The notes under the pieces: generated by a model
What the model was told of the DNA's origin: nothing
What the model saw: the letters and a program-made list of their open reading frames with translations, nothing else
The model's database searches: none
Program-made: the position numbers and the translations under genes
Shown here: positions 1-10,783 of the stretch, piece by piece
How the letters are laid out: every line of letters begins with the position of its first letter
How positions within the stretch are numbered: position 1 is the first letter of the stretch
Assembly: GCF_021462225.1 (NCBI RefSeq)
Contig: NC_061796.1
Location: 47,336,391-47,400,390 of the forward strand
DNA length: 64,000 nucleotides
DNA from: Girardinichthys multiradiatus
Taxonomy: Eukaryota; Chordata; Actinopteri; Cyprinodontiformes; Goodeidae
Reading direction: 5' to 3'

Positions 1-364
1 TGGGGGTTACAATAAATCAGTAATACATGATGATACATGAGACATGATGACATTGGGGCCAAACTGATCTCTAGAGTAAAGAATGCAGGCATGCATGTGA
101 GTCTTTTTTATTACATTTGAAAAATAATTATCAGGAATACAAATGTTGCCCAAGTTTGATGAAACTAGCCGTTTCTGACCACACAAAATGCAATAAGCAA
201 ATCATCCCGGTTTGTCCCAAAGGGGCCTCCAGAGGTGAATAAAGATCTGAGGGAGACTAATAAACACGTCTTTCATCAGATAAAATGCAGCTCCTGTGGT
301 TCATCTTCTAGGTTGAAAAAGCTCCAGCTCATTCTCCTCTTTCTTCTTCTTCTTCTGTCCTCAG

Positions 365-675
365 ATCCATATGTGAAGGTGAACGTCTTCTATGGCCGTA
401 AACGCATTGCCAAGAAGAAGACCCACGTGAAGAAATGCACGCTGAACCCGGTCTTCAATGAGTCCTTCATCTATGACATCCCACCAGAGCTTCTACCCGA
501 GATCTCCGTGGAGTTCCTGGTGGTGGACTTCGACCGGACCACCAAGAACGAGGTGCTGGGTTGCCTGCTGCTTGGCCTCCACAGCCCATCCTCCTCCGGC
601 GCCTCTCACTGGAGGGAGGTGTGTGAAAACCCGCGCCGGCAGATCTCCAAATGGCACAACCTGAGCGAGTACTGA
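365..675 (+). CDS. syt11: Last exon of synaptotagmin-11 (C2B domain C-terminus)
   Basis: This is the terminal coding exon of a synaptotagmin. The reading frame gives DPYVKVNVFYGRKRIAKKK, a polybasic strand, then NPVFNESF and a C-terminal WHNLSEY before TGA at 673-675. These are the second half of a C2B domain and the tail characteristic of the Syt4/Syt11 pair; the FYGRKRIAKKK and DFDRTTKNEV stretches and the SEY end fit Syt11 better than Syt4. A pyrimidine-rich tract ending in AG at 363-364 marks the acceptor, so the first Asp codon is split and the intron is phase 1. Syt4/11 proteins are vesicle membrane proteins whose C2 domains act in trafficking and bind Ca2+ weakly; that role is family knowledge. 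Upstream exons lie outside the window. The assignment rests on recalled family resemblance, not a search. Confidence 0.82.
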
Positions 676-2902
676 AAGAGGAGGAGGAGCACCAGAACCC
701 AGTTGACAACTCTGAGCAGCTGGGACTCCACCAGTGGACCCCACTGGGAAACAAAGACTCAGTGTACAGCTCACTCACACGCACACACTTACAACACACA
801 CACTCACACAAACACAGATGTACAACACACACACTGCTGTGATGGTAGTTAAACTGTCCGTCTGTATTATCTCTCTGCTCTGATTCCACAACGTTTGCAA
901 GCCGAAGAAAATTCCTGCAGTTTTATTTGAGCCGGAAAAGAAAAGAAGAGCCTGATGTCCATTTCTGAGGCTGACTTCATGTCTCCTGGGGGGGGGGCTT
1001 CAGTTTCATTAAAAAAAAGAAGAAGAACGGGAAACGGTTCCCCTTCCTGCTGTTGTTGTCATGCAGTTCATTGCATGTCTGTGTGAAAAGAAAAACAAAG
1101 AAACTCTGAATGACGAGTTGAGAGCTGCTGACATCAGAACCTTCAGCTCCGACAGAAGAAAAGGTCCAAATGATCAGAAATAATGCTTATAACGCAACCC
1201 TGAAAGTATAACCGCTCCTCATTAGGACCAAATAAGGACCTGCTACAAAGATCCTCTAATGCTCTGATGTTCCACTGCGCAGAGAAACCTACTCAGATTT
1301 GGTTTAGCTGCCAGCATGCTTCCTGTCGGCAACGGGTCCGATTTCTCTCCTGTTCCAGAACATTTTCAGGATCCTGAAGGATGCCATGTCTCAGCCCGGC
1401 CTCATTCAAACTCTTCATGTGAACCAGTTACCATCTCCTGACTGCTGAAGAACCCGTCGTCGGCTGAATCATGATGTAAAATACTTGTTTTTATCCAGAA
1501 TGGGTTCCTAAAGGTTCTGAAGCAGAAGGCAGATGTGCTGCTGAGACTTTATTTAGATGAAACGCTGCTCAGAGAGAGCAAAGACCAAAGCTTCACAGAT
1601 GTTTTTATCACCTGCAGCTGCGTCCACAAGAAACACCCAGTTATATCTGCTGAAGATCTCAGATTTTAGTGTTTTTAACAGGTAGTCTTGTTCAGGTCAC
1701 ACTTGTTTGGGTTGATCAGGTAGGAAACTGGAAAACTGGACTAGGTTTATGCAGGTTTCCTTCACATTTTCCTGACCAAAATTCCTGAGAAGTTTCACAT
1801 GAATCCTTAAAACTCCAGAAATTGTCCACCAAACAAAGACAGAAGAGATTCTTTTAAAAAGTGTCCCATTTAGTCTGCGCTCTAAACGTGACCCGGTGGT
1901 GTTCCTGTTCACCACCTGAGGAACATCTGTCCATGAATCTGTTTCATAGTGACGATGAAGCTCTGTGGTGGTTTTGTTTTTGTCTTCAGTTAGAAGCTAA
2001 GTCAACATAAGTTCTAATGCGGTTCTCCGTCCTCCCCCCACTAAATTAAACTGTGGATCTGTACTTTAATTGAGCAAAAAGTGCAACGATAGAACCAGTT
2101 TTTGGGCCTTGGAGTCGGTTCTTTAGTGGAGGAAACAGAACATAACCTAAACCCGCTTGTTTTGGACCTACGTCAGTATAAAAAGGAAACTTTTCCAGAT
2201 TGTTCTAGACTGTAGGAATCCTGCATTCATTGTCCCGCTTCTGCCACTGGGAAAACAACAGAACCCAGTTCCTGAACACATGGGTTCTGTTGTAAAGATG
2301 ACCTCTGTACCCAACAGGGTAATTTGCTCCGGAGGTTATTTTAATCAAAAACAAGCTGATCAGGTGAAAAATGGTTTTCCCTTCAGGTTCTTTGAATATT
2401 CCTTAAATGAAAGGAAGGAAGGAAAATCCAGATTTATGTTTCTGTTGACGGTGAAGAACAGAAAAATATCTGATGATGAGTTTCACAACCAAACAATATG
2501 GAGACATCTGCATGACTGCATGGTTTATTTTCCAAACTATGGGATTTTCATTTTCCACAGAAGAAGAAAATGTATTCATCTTGTCCAATAGTAGATATTT
2601 ATCAATAATGATAAGTTCTCTTTTTCCAGAAGGTCGTGTAACGTTACCAGCTCTAAACGGGTTTTATTTGACGGGACTGAGGGTAAATATGACAGCAGGT
2701 CTGCAGCACAGAAAGAGGATTTAAAGTAAAACTTATGGATATTTTCTGTCTCCTGGTTCTGTTGTGTGAATCCCAGTGGTGGAAATGGTGGCTTTAATAA
2801 TAAATGAGTCCACTAGAGGGCGCTCATTCACAAATCATCTCTTTTTTTAACTAAGATTCACTCTGATGGAAAAAAAACAGACATCCTGAATATATTTTAA
2901 TG
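676..2902 (+). other. Probable syt11 3' UTR and flank, no other gene seen
   Basis: Non-coding sequence directly follows the syt11 stop codon. It includes a degenerate CA-rich tract at about 776-838. No convincing second coding frame is present on either strand: the few frames above 60 codons have no recognisable domain or splice context. An AATAAA occurs near 2800 and another at 4143, so the transcript end cannot be fixed from sequence. Confidence 0.5.
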
Positions 2903-3380
2903 TTCTGAGTGGACCCAGGGTCTAGTGGGTTTATTCTGAGTGGATCCAGGGTCTAGTGGGTTTATTCTGAGTGAACCCAGGGTCTAGTGGGTTTATTCTG
3001 AGTGGGTTTATTCTGAGTGGATCCAGGGTCTAGTAGGTTTATTCTGAGTGGACCCAGGGCCTAGTGGGTTTATTCTGAGTGGACCCAGGGTCTAGTGGGT
3101 TTATTCTGAGTGGACCCAGGGTCTAGTGGGTTTATTCTGAGTGGACCCAGGGTCTAGTGGGTTTATTCTGAGTGGGTTTATTCTAAGTGGACCCAGGGTC
3201 TAGTGGGTTTATTCTAAGTGGGTTTATTCTAAGTGGACCCAGGGTCTAGTGGGTTTATTCTGAGTGGATCCAGGGTCTAGTGGGTTTATTCTGAGTGGGT
3301 TTATTCTAAGTGGACCCAGGGTCTAGTGGGTTTATTCTAAGTGGGTTTATTCTGAGTGGATCCAGGGTCTAGTGGGTTTA
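2903..3380. repeat. Minisatellite, 31-bp unit with a 15-bp short form
   Basis: About fifteen tandem copies of a unit of the form TTCTGAGTGGACCCAGGG followed by TCTAGTGGGTTTA. Variants carry GGATCC for GGACCC, and a 15-bp short unit (TTCTGAGTGGGTTTA) lacks the middle of the repeat. Short units fall between long ones several times, so the array has grown by duplication of mixed blocks. Confidence 0.92.
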
Positions 3381-4683
3381 CATTCTTCTTGCAGAACATC
3401 TTGTCTCAGTGAAAGATGTGAAAAACAAGTGTTATCCTGCAGAATAAAATTAACCTCACATGTAATATTTACGTTTTCTATTTTTACCGTTTCTGTAAAT
3501 CAGCTAAAATGAAACAGCTACATCTGTCCTCTGCTTCACGTTCTTTTTATCCTTCCTCTCAACCTGATCTGGACTTTCTTCACGCTGGTTTGTGAAACAT
3601 TTCTTGTTGTGAACGCTCACGTTCTGGTCAGCCAGCAGATGGCGCTGTTCTCTGTTGTCTTTTTTTTTTTAGGCCTGGTGAAAATAGACGTCCAGACTAA
3701 AGTTGTCGTTTGGGGTTTGGGTTTAGTGTTGACTGATGATGCACTTGAAGGGTTTTTAGTCTTATGAAGCACACGTTAGTCTGAGTTTAAAGTTAATCCA
3801 TCTTAAACCTGCTCCGCAGCTCCTTTACCAGGACAGACAACATTAACCCGTGAGGTTCCCACACTGAACATTTTGAAGAAGACACTGCAGAAATCTTCAA
3901 ACAGTTTTCATCATCATCATAGAAACGTGCCACTTGTAGCCTGATCTCCATCGCCGCCCTTGGATCCGGTTGGTGGTTTGAAGCTTTCCAGCAGACTAAC
4001 AGGCTATCGATTTGTACAGATGTGAAGATGTTTGCTGGCTTCCTTGCTGTCTGATGTCTTCAGAGCTTTAGTGTGTTTGAGCGCCCCCTGCTGTAGACCT
4101 GGATGCTAACCTCTGTTGGTTTGTTAACAAAGTGGACGTGCAAATAAAAAACAAGTTAGCTATGAAGAGCACGCCTCTTTGTTTTATTCTCGTTTTCTCT
4201 TCTGGCCTCTTATTGTATTTTTACCTCATTCAGCAATTTGGAAAATTCATCTGATACCAAGTTTGGAGACTTTTCCCACTTTTAATGCATGTATTTATAT
4301 AGGTTATTAAACTGAAATTCATCATTTTCTGAGATGAATCTCAGTTTTTTACCATCCCAGTAGCTGTGGAAAAAGTTCAGCTTGGAGGTTTTCTCACCGA
4401 GATTAAAAATGATGTAAAATACGTGGATCCTACGCCTGTTAAATGTTCTGAAACCATTAGAGATCTTAAAACATTTTCCATCTCCATGAAACAAAATGTT
4501 GAAAAGCTCCAATAACCTGGTTACATAAATGTTCACAGGCTTCAAATCCACTTCCTCTTTCTGTACTGTTGGGTGGACGTTTATCCTCTTGCTACACGTG
4601 TTCCTGTGCACATCTATGGTGCACAGGAACCTCAGAAATTCTCAGATGTGGGTCTGAGCTCTGGCTGCACCATCTTCATGTTA
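3381..4683 (+). other. Intergenic or distal 3' UTR, candidate poly(A) signal at 4143-4148
   Basis: No gene is visible. The clearest feature is AATAAA at 4143-4148, followed about 25 nt later by a T/G-rich stretch. It is a plausible distal poly(A) site for syt11, but transcript data would be needed to decide. Confidence 0.35.
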
Positions 4684-5215
4684 GGGCTTGCAAGATAGGA
4701 CCCCAGAATGCAGACGAGCAGGCAGCGTGATGGTCAGTGAAAAAAGATTTAATCAACTAAAATTCACTCACAGATGAGGCAGGAAAAAAAATAGAAACAA
4801 TAAACGGGCAGGCAAGACTGGCAAAAGCAGACATGGGCAGAGTGGCAAGATAGGCTTGGCATGAAACACATGAGCATGATCCAGAAGACGACATGGTTTG
4901 AAAAATGTTTCCGCGCTGAATAACTGAACAGGAGTATATATGGAGAGTAAACCAGGTAGAGCAAGGAGACAGATTAGCTTGGAGCAGGTGAACCGAATAA
5001 AGATAATTAACAGACAGAACACAACATGACTGGGACAAAACAGAACTTCAAGGATACAAACGAATAGAAATCTAACTAGAAAAATATGAAACCAAAGCAT
5101 AACCAGAAGCTCAATTCAGACACACAACTAAGCAAAACATGAATACAAAAACTAAAGCATGACCAGGAAAACAAACAGAAGAACGATTCAAAACCTTAAC
5201 TGTGAATAAAAACAA
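4684..5215. repeat. Possible dispersed repeat fragment (unclassified)
   Basis: An A-rich stretch starting near GGACCCCAGAATGCAGACGA, with recurrent GGCAGGCAAGA-like words and a TATATATGGAG core. I recall similar stretches as interspersed repeats in fish genomes. No coding potential or clear termini are visible here, and the class is not assigned. Confidence 0.3.
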
Positions 5216-5221
5216 CCACAA

Positions 5222-7362
5222 ATTAAAGCTGCAAGCAGCATTGTGCGGCCCTCGCAGCCAAGCGCCGCTTGGCCTGTGCAGCCACCGCGGGACCCTGGCA
5301 TCGCCTCCTACGTGCCACACACGATGACACCGCTTCACTTCAACGCGTCGCAAGTAGGTGGCACTGTGGGCAAAATGTCAAATGATCTTCGTTCATGCAG
5401 AGTTTCAGTCTGGCAAAAAGCATTCAAAATTTGGAGTAAATCGGACCTTCCAGATGGAAGCTGCACTCACTTGTTTGTGTGTGGGTGGGGCTAAAACAAC
5501 ATCATCAATTGACTGTGTCAACATGTCCATCATTAAGTCATGATCATGTATACTACATTTCAAGTGGATCTGATGATGTATGAGGGAGATTTAGCCCTTG
5601 AAGTGTCCTAGGGGGCGCTATTGATCCAAATTCCAATGTAATCCAATAGAGCTGTTTGGGGACTGAGAAATATCAGCCATATTTATTTTGGAGTGAATCA
5701 GATAATCCATGTGAAATTTAGAGCCAAACGTATGGCTGTGGCGTGACATCAGAATTCACCACGCCATCATATTAACACCCTCCAACTAAAGCAGTCAGTA
5801 CTGGCGACTGTCTAAGGGCATCATGTTATCTGTTACTTGGGACAGTTTCACATTGATTAGGTGAAGAACATCAAACATTGACTCTGTAAAGGAAAACGTG
5901 ACACTTCCTGTTATCAGGGGGCGGGTCTTCGATGATGTCAGCATCTGATCAGTGAATATTGTTGAGGCCTAGAGGCAGATCAATCCCAGAAAGTTGCATT
6001 TTTCTGTGACTTTCCTTGTAGGAGCTATATCAATTTAGTGTTTTATGGCGAGAAGTCATATTTTGAGGCGTGGCCACGCCCACACGCTTTCATGTATCCA
6101 AAAGCTTTTGATAACTTTTAATCCCCGGTGCCTTAAGAGTAAACTGAGTGATTTTCAAGTCTCAAAGTCAAAAGCTGTAGGAGGAGTTCGCTCAGATGTG
6201 CGGGCTAAAAACGCCCAAAAGAGGGTCAAAATGGCAACTTCAATCCAAAATGGCCGACTTCCTGTGGGGTTTGGACCAATGCTCCAATAGACTTTTTTGT
6301 AGGTCCTGAGAAGTGACATATGTGTACCGAATTTCACAATCCTCGGTCAAAGCATGGCTTGGGGCTGATTTTTTTAAATTTTCTAGGGGGCGCTGTGTAT
6401 GAATTAGGCCACGCCCACCGAATATGTCATCAGATCTTTGTGGGGGACTGGACAAGGATCAATCACATTGAATTTGGTGCAGATCAGATGATCTATGTGG
6501 AGACTAAAGCCAAACGTATGGCCATGGCGTGACATCCAACTTCGCCGCGCCACCACGGCCACGCCCTTTTATGAAAAGTCACTGTGCTTCAAACGAAGTT
6601 AGACCCACTAGTTATCTGTCTTCTGACACACTTTCAAGTGGATTGGGTCAAGAGGGTCATAGAGGCACCTTTCCAATTGAAAAAAGTGACTTCCGGTCCT
6701 GAGGGGGCGTGGCTTTGATGATGTCAGCATATGACCCCATAGGATCGTCGGGAACCCGAAGGTCGTCCTTCATACCAACTTTGGTGTGATTTGTAATTTT
6801 TTTGGTAAAGTTATTGCAATTTTTCACTTTTGGCGCGAACGCCAAGTTCATGCCCCGGCCACGCCCCCTAAACATGGCCAAAAACTCACGATTTTGATAA
6901 CTTTTAATCCCCCATCCCTTAACTGCATGTTGACTAAATATGAAGCTGATAGCTCAAAATCCCTAGGAGGAGTTCGTTAAAGTTCGAGGTGAGTAAAAGT
7001 GAAAAATGGGCAAAAAGTGGCCTTTGACCCAAAATGGCCGACTTCCTGTGCGTTTTAGGGCATACCCCCAAGAGACTTTTTATCGTGGTTTGAGGAGCTC
7101 TAGCAGTGTGCCAACTTTCAGATCTGTACGACTTACGGTTCGGGCTGTCTCACGTTTGGGGGCGTGGCTAAGTGGTTTGGCCACGCCCACTTGTGGCGAC
7201 ATTAAAGACTTAAAATTTCACTAGGGGGACAATTTTGGGTAAAGTTTGGTGAGTTTTTGGATATGTTAAAGCTGCCAAATAGGCGATTCATTTGTCGCCA
7301 GAATAATAATAAACAGAGCGATTACAATAGGCCTTCGCAGCTGCTTTGCTGCTCGGGCCTAA
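5222..7362 (+). mobile_element. Dispersed element TE-A, full-length copy (family unclassified)
   Basis: A 2.1-kb non-coding element beginning TTAAAGCTGCAAGCAGC and ending CAGCTGCTTTGCTGCTCGG then GCCTAA. Two more partial copies in the window (19900-20419 and 56597-58030) define the family by alignment. Both ends can fold as short GCAGC/GCTGC hairpins. The body repeatedly carries GGGGGCGTGGC and its complement GCCACGCCC, including a perfect GGCGTGGCCACGCC palindrome near 6065, plus recurrent CAAAATGGCCGACTTCCTGT blocks. Short ORFs inside repeat between copies without a credible protein. The right end abuts retroviral pol with no intervening host sequence. I cannot place it in a superfamily. 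Confidence 0.75.
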
Positions 7363-7469
7363 ATATTCCTTACTGAACAGGAGGAACAGTTTTTGAATTA
7401 AGTCCCTGATAAGTTATGGTCAACAGACCCTACTGATGTGGGTTTAGTAAAGGAGCGTTACCTGTTCAG

Positions 7470-10400
7470 ATTAGAGCAAAAACAGAATACAGGCCCAGAG
7501 TAAAACAATACCCTTTGAAATATGATGCTCGTGAAGGAATAAAACCAGTAATAAAGGATTTAATAACTGCAGGGGTGATAATAAAATGCGAGGATTCACC
7601 AGGTAACACCCCCATTTTTCCGGTTAAAAAACAAGCTCCATTAACAGGAAAGATAGGCAGTTCTGGTTTGCATTTACCTTTGAGGGACAAAGATATACCG
7701 TATTTTCCGCACTATAAGGCGCACCTTCAATGAATGGCCTATTTTAGAACTTTTTTCATATATAGGGCGCACCGGATTATAAGGCGCACCTTCAATGAAT
7801 GGTCTATTTTAGAACTTTTTTCATATATAGGGCGCACCGGATTATAAGGCGCATAGAATAGAAGCTACTGCAGTCAAACGTTTGACTGGGGTTGCGTTAT
7901 GCATCCACTAGATGGAGCTGTGCTAAAGAGAATGTCAACAAAACAGTCAGATAAGTCGGTCAGTCAAACTTTATTAATACACTACAAACCAGCGTTCTGA
8001 TAACTCCATTCACTCTCATGATAAGGTCTCCTCTACATAGAATTATATTGAATAGAACCAACCGCACGTTAGGAATGCATTGGAGTCTATGAAGTTGAAG
8101 TTGAAATCAAACGTTAGTTAAAACGTGAAAGGGAACTTTTCCCTGATTCAGTAAACACGTAAAAGAAACAGTTTGATACACTAAATCAAACGTTAGTACT
8201 GTTAACCTTTCCTGTTTCTGTCCCCTGACCGTAGTCTGATGACACAGGGGCCGAAGTTACTAGTTTCCTCGGGGTTAACTCCCTCACTCATACGTTGCTG
8301 AGTTGAACATGAAGAAACAGCATCAAAACACTGAGTTGTTGACGAGATTCGGGGTTCTTTTTAATGACTTTGCAGCACGTAAAAACACAGGGCTTACAGA
8401 CTCATACACCGCTGCTCCGGTCGCCGTCTCTACCCACCCCACACACACAATAATACCGACGTCACTCCTTCACTCTTGATTCTCAGCTACGGCAGCACAC
8501 AGCGCCACCTCTGTCCGGAGGAGTAATGTCAACATCTTCCATACACACACACGAAACATACACCCCACACACTGAGCTTCTAATCACATATAGTTCAGGC
8601 AATTCCTGCAACAGTACATTCAAACGTTATACACACACAAGTGGTGTTGGACTAGGAGTAAGCACAGTACAGGTGTTTACCGCTATTACTTCGGCGACGC
8701 CCCTGACTACGGTAGCCGTAATGCTGCAAGCGGTGCGGCTTTGTAGTCTACCAGTCGTACTGAAACATTTTGACAGAGCGCCGTGTACAACCAGTATGGA
8801 TCAACCAATTAACCAATTGATCCATATATAAGGCGCTCCGGATTACAAGGCGCACTGTCATTTTTTGAAAACATTTAAGGTTTTTAAGTGCGCCTTATAG
8901 TGCAGAAAATACGGTACTTATACCAGACTACCTCAAGGCTACTGTGAAATTCCAACTATATACTTTCAGGTAATGAGTGCAAGTATGGCCAAGTTTGACC
9001 CTCCAGGAGGTAGTCAGGGTTTATTATATGTTGATGATGTGCTATTAGCCTCTCCTGATGAGGAGACCTGTAAAAATGACACAATAGCATTATTAAAACA
9101 TTTAGCAGAAGAAGGACACAAAGTCAGTAAAAAGAAACTTCAGTTGTGTAAAAATGAGGTTAAATACCTAGGACACAATCTTAGCGCAGGGGGACGCACA
9201 ATTGTAGAAGAAAGAAAGACTGCAATATTACAAGTTCTAAAACCAGTAACAAAAAAGCAAATGATGTCCTTCCTTGGACTAACTAATTATTGTAGAAACT
9301 GGGTGCCAAATTATGCAGAAATAGTAGCTCCATTAAACAAACTAATGTATGAGGAAGAGTTGAAAATGACGTCTGAACTAAGATGGAGTGTAGAAGCTGA
9401 AGAAGCATTTACCAACATAAAGCAGGTTCTAGTTTGCAGTACTGCTTTAGCATTACCAGATTATAGTAAACCATTTGTTCAGATGGTAGATTACAAGGGA
9501 CATTTCATGACTTCAGTTCTGGTTCAACAACATGGAGATAAAATGAAACCAATAGTCTATTTCTCTTCAAAACTAGACAGTGTTGCGTGTGCGTAACCAT
9601 ATTGTGAGAGCTGTAATTGCTGCCTAAAATGACAGTTGCAGTGCTACAATAGTGTTGTTTCACCTTTTAACCTTAAGAGTTTCCCATGCAGTTTCAGCAT
9701 TAATACTGCAGAATTAGTAGAAAAAAAAAGAAGAATAAACTAGAAGTGATTTGCAGGATCACGAAATAGTTTATGTGAATGATTTCTCTAAAAGATGAGA
9801 GGGAGAAGACACAAACAGGATATGTATTGGTGACAATGGATATAGTGTTAGAAAAGATGCAACAACAAAGCTCACTACAGGAGATAGAAATGTGGAAAAA
9901 ACATGGAGCTGAATTAAAAGATGAAATCTATATTTGACCAGATAATAAACCTGTCCTACCAAAGAACCTATAAATGGAAGCAATATTTGAGCCATCGTGT
10001 TTCACAATGTCTCAACAGGGAGGAATAGTAGGACAGATATATTAATATTATATAACATATTGATTAAATTCTTAATTCTTATTAAAAACAATTTTTTGTA
10101 AAACACGTTTAACATGTGCAAAACATAATCCACAAGGGAATTTAAGACAACAAAGGGGACAATTTTCAAAACTAAGATACCCTTTTCAAACAATTCATAT
10201 GGATTTTATTGAGTTAAACCATAGTGAAGGGAAAAAGTTCTGTTTAGTCATTATAGATGCATTTTCTAAATGGATAGAACTATTTCCAACTAAACATTAC
10301 AACTACCTCAGGGTTAACACCCTATGAAATGTTATTTGGAAGACCATACAGATTACCACAGTTTAAAAATCAGTGGGAGTTAGATGAAGAAGCTAACCTA

Positions 10401-10690
10401 GCTGATTATATGAGGAGTATGTTAGAAAAACAACAGAAATATATTTAAGCTAATGAGGAATGTTCTATTTCCCAGCAGGAAAACTAACTAGTGAAACCAG
10501 GAGACTGGGTGTTAATAAGGAGTGTAAAGAAGAAACATTGGTATTTCACCTAAGTGGGAGGATCCATATTAGATATTATTAACCACTGCAAGGGCAGTAA
10601 AATAACTGAGAGATCAACCTGGATTCACCTTATACATTGTAAAAAGATCATTTCGGTTGAAAGCTCCGTCAGGGGAAGTGATTTATAGAC
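7470..10690 (+). pseudogene. ERV copy 1 pol remnant (RT, RNase H, integrase)
   Basis: The RT fingers region is visible before the MITE (frame from about 7515, including the RT motif NTPIFPVKK). The palm continues after it (8973-9596) with the catalytic YVDD motif and a LGLTNYCRNWVPNYAE connection segment. RNase H is reduced to fragments around 9760. Integrase keeps an N-terminal HHCC-like piece near 10095-10150 and the start of the core (DFIELNH, IIDAFSKWIELFPTKHY). It then jumps to a C-terminal GLTPYEMLFGRP block near 10315, so the core containing the later catalytic acidic residues is deleted. The same deletion is present in ERV copy 2 and so predates the duplication. Confidence 0.87.
7698..8914 (+). 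mobile_element. TA-flanked MITE inserted in ERV copy 1
   Basis: A non-coding element of 1,217 bp with inverted ends CCGTATTTTCCGCACTATAA and its complement, flanked by TA (7696-7697 and 8915-8916). ERV copy 3 reads straight through the same site near 56012, which supplies the empty allele and proves a TA target duplication, as in Tc1/mariner-type elements. Compared with copy 2 it carries one extra copy of the subterminal GGCGCACC block. It splits the RT gene. Confidence 0.92.
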
Positions 10691-10783
10691 TGATAATAGG
10701 GTGGACCCAGACATTTAGAGGCTGGAGAGACCCGAAAGTCAGTGAAGACAATTAAGACACTGGAACCATTTAGAGGAGTTAAA

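Noticed and set aside
2157..2591. 144-codon frame downstream of syt11
   Set aside because: No domain, lies in probable 3' UTR, overlapping open frames on both strands suggest chance.
6045..6290. Short frames in TE-A copies that recur at 56712
   Set aside because: Reading frames are degraded by indels between copies and the GC-box palindromes account for the similarity; no protein family fits.
5222..7362. Classifying TE-A as a Helitron because of the terminal hairpin and CTAA end
   Set aside because: The 5' end does not start TC and the flanks are not a clear A/T insertion, so the evidence is insufficient.
8526..8831. 101-codon frame inside the MITE (repeated at 21529)
   Set aside because: It lies in a non-coding TA-flanked element; conservation between copies reflects recent duplication, and no domain is present.
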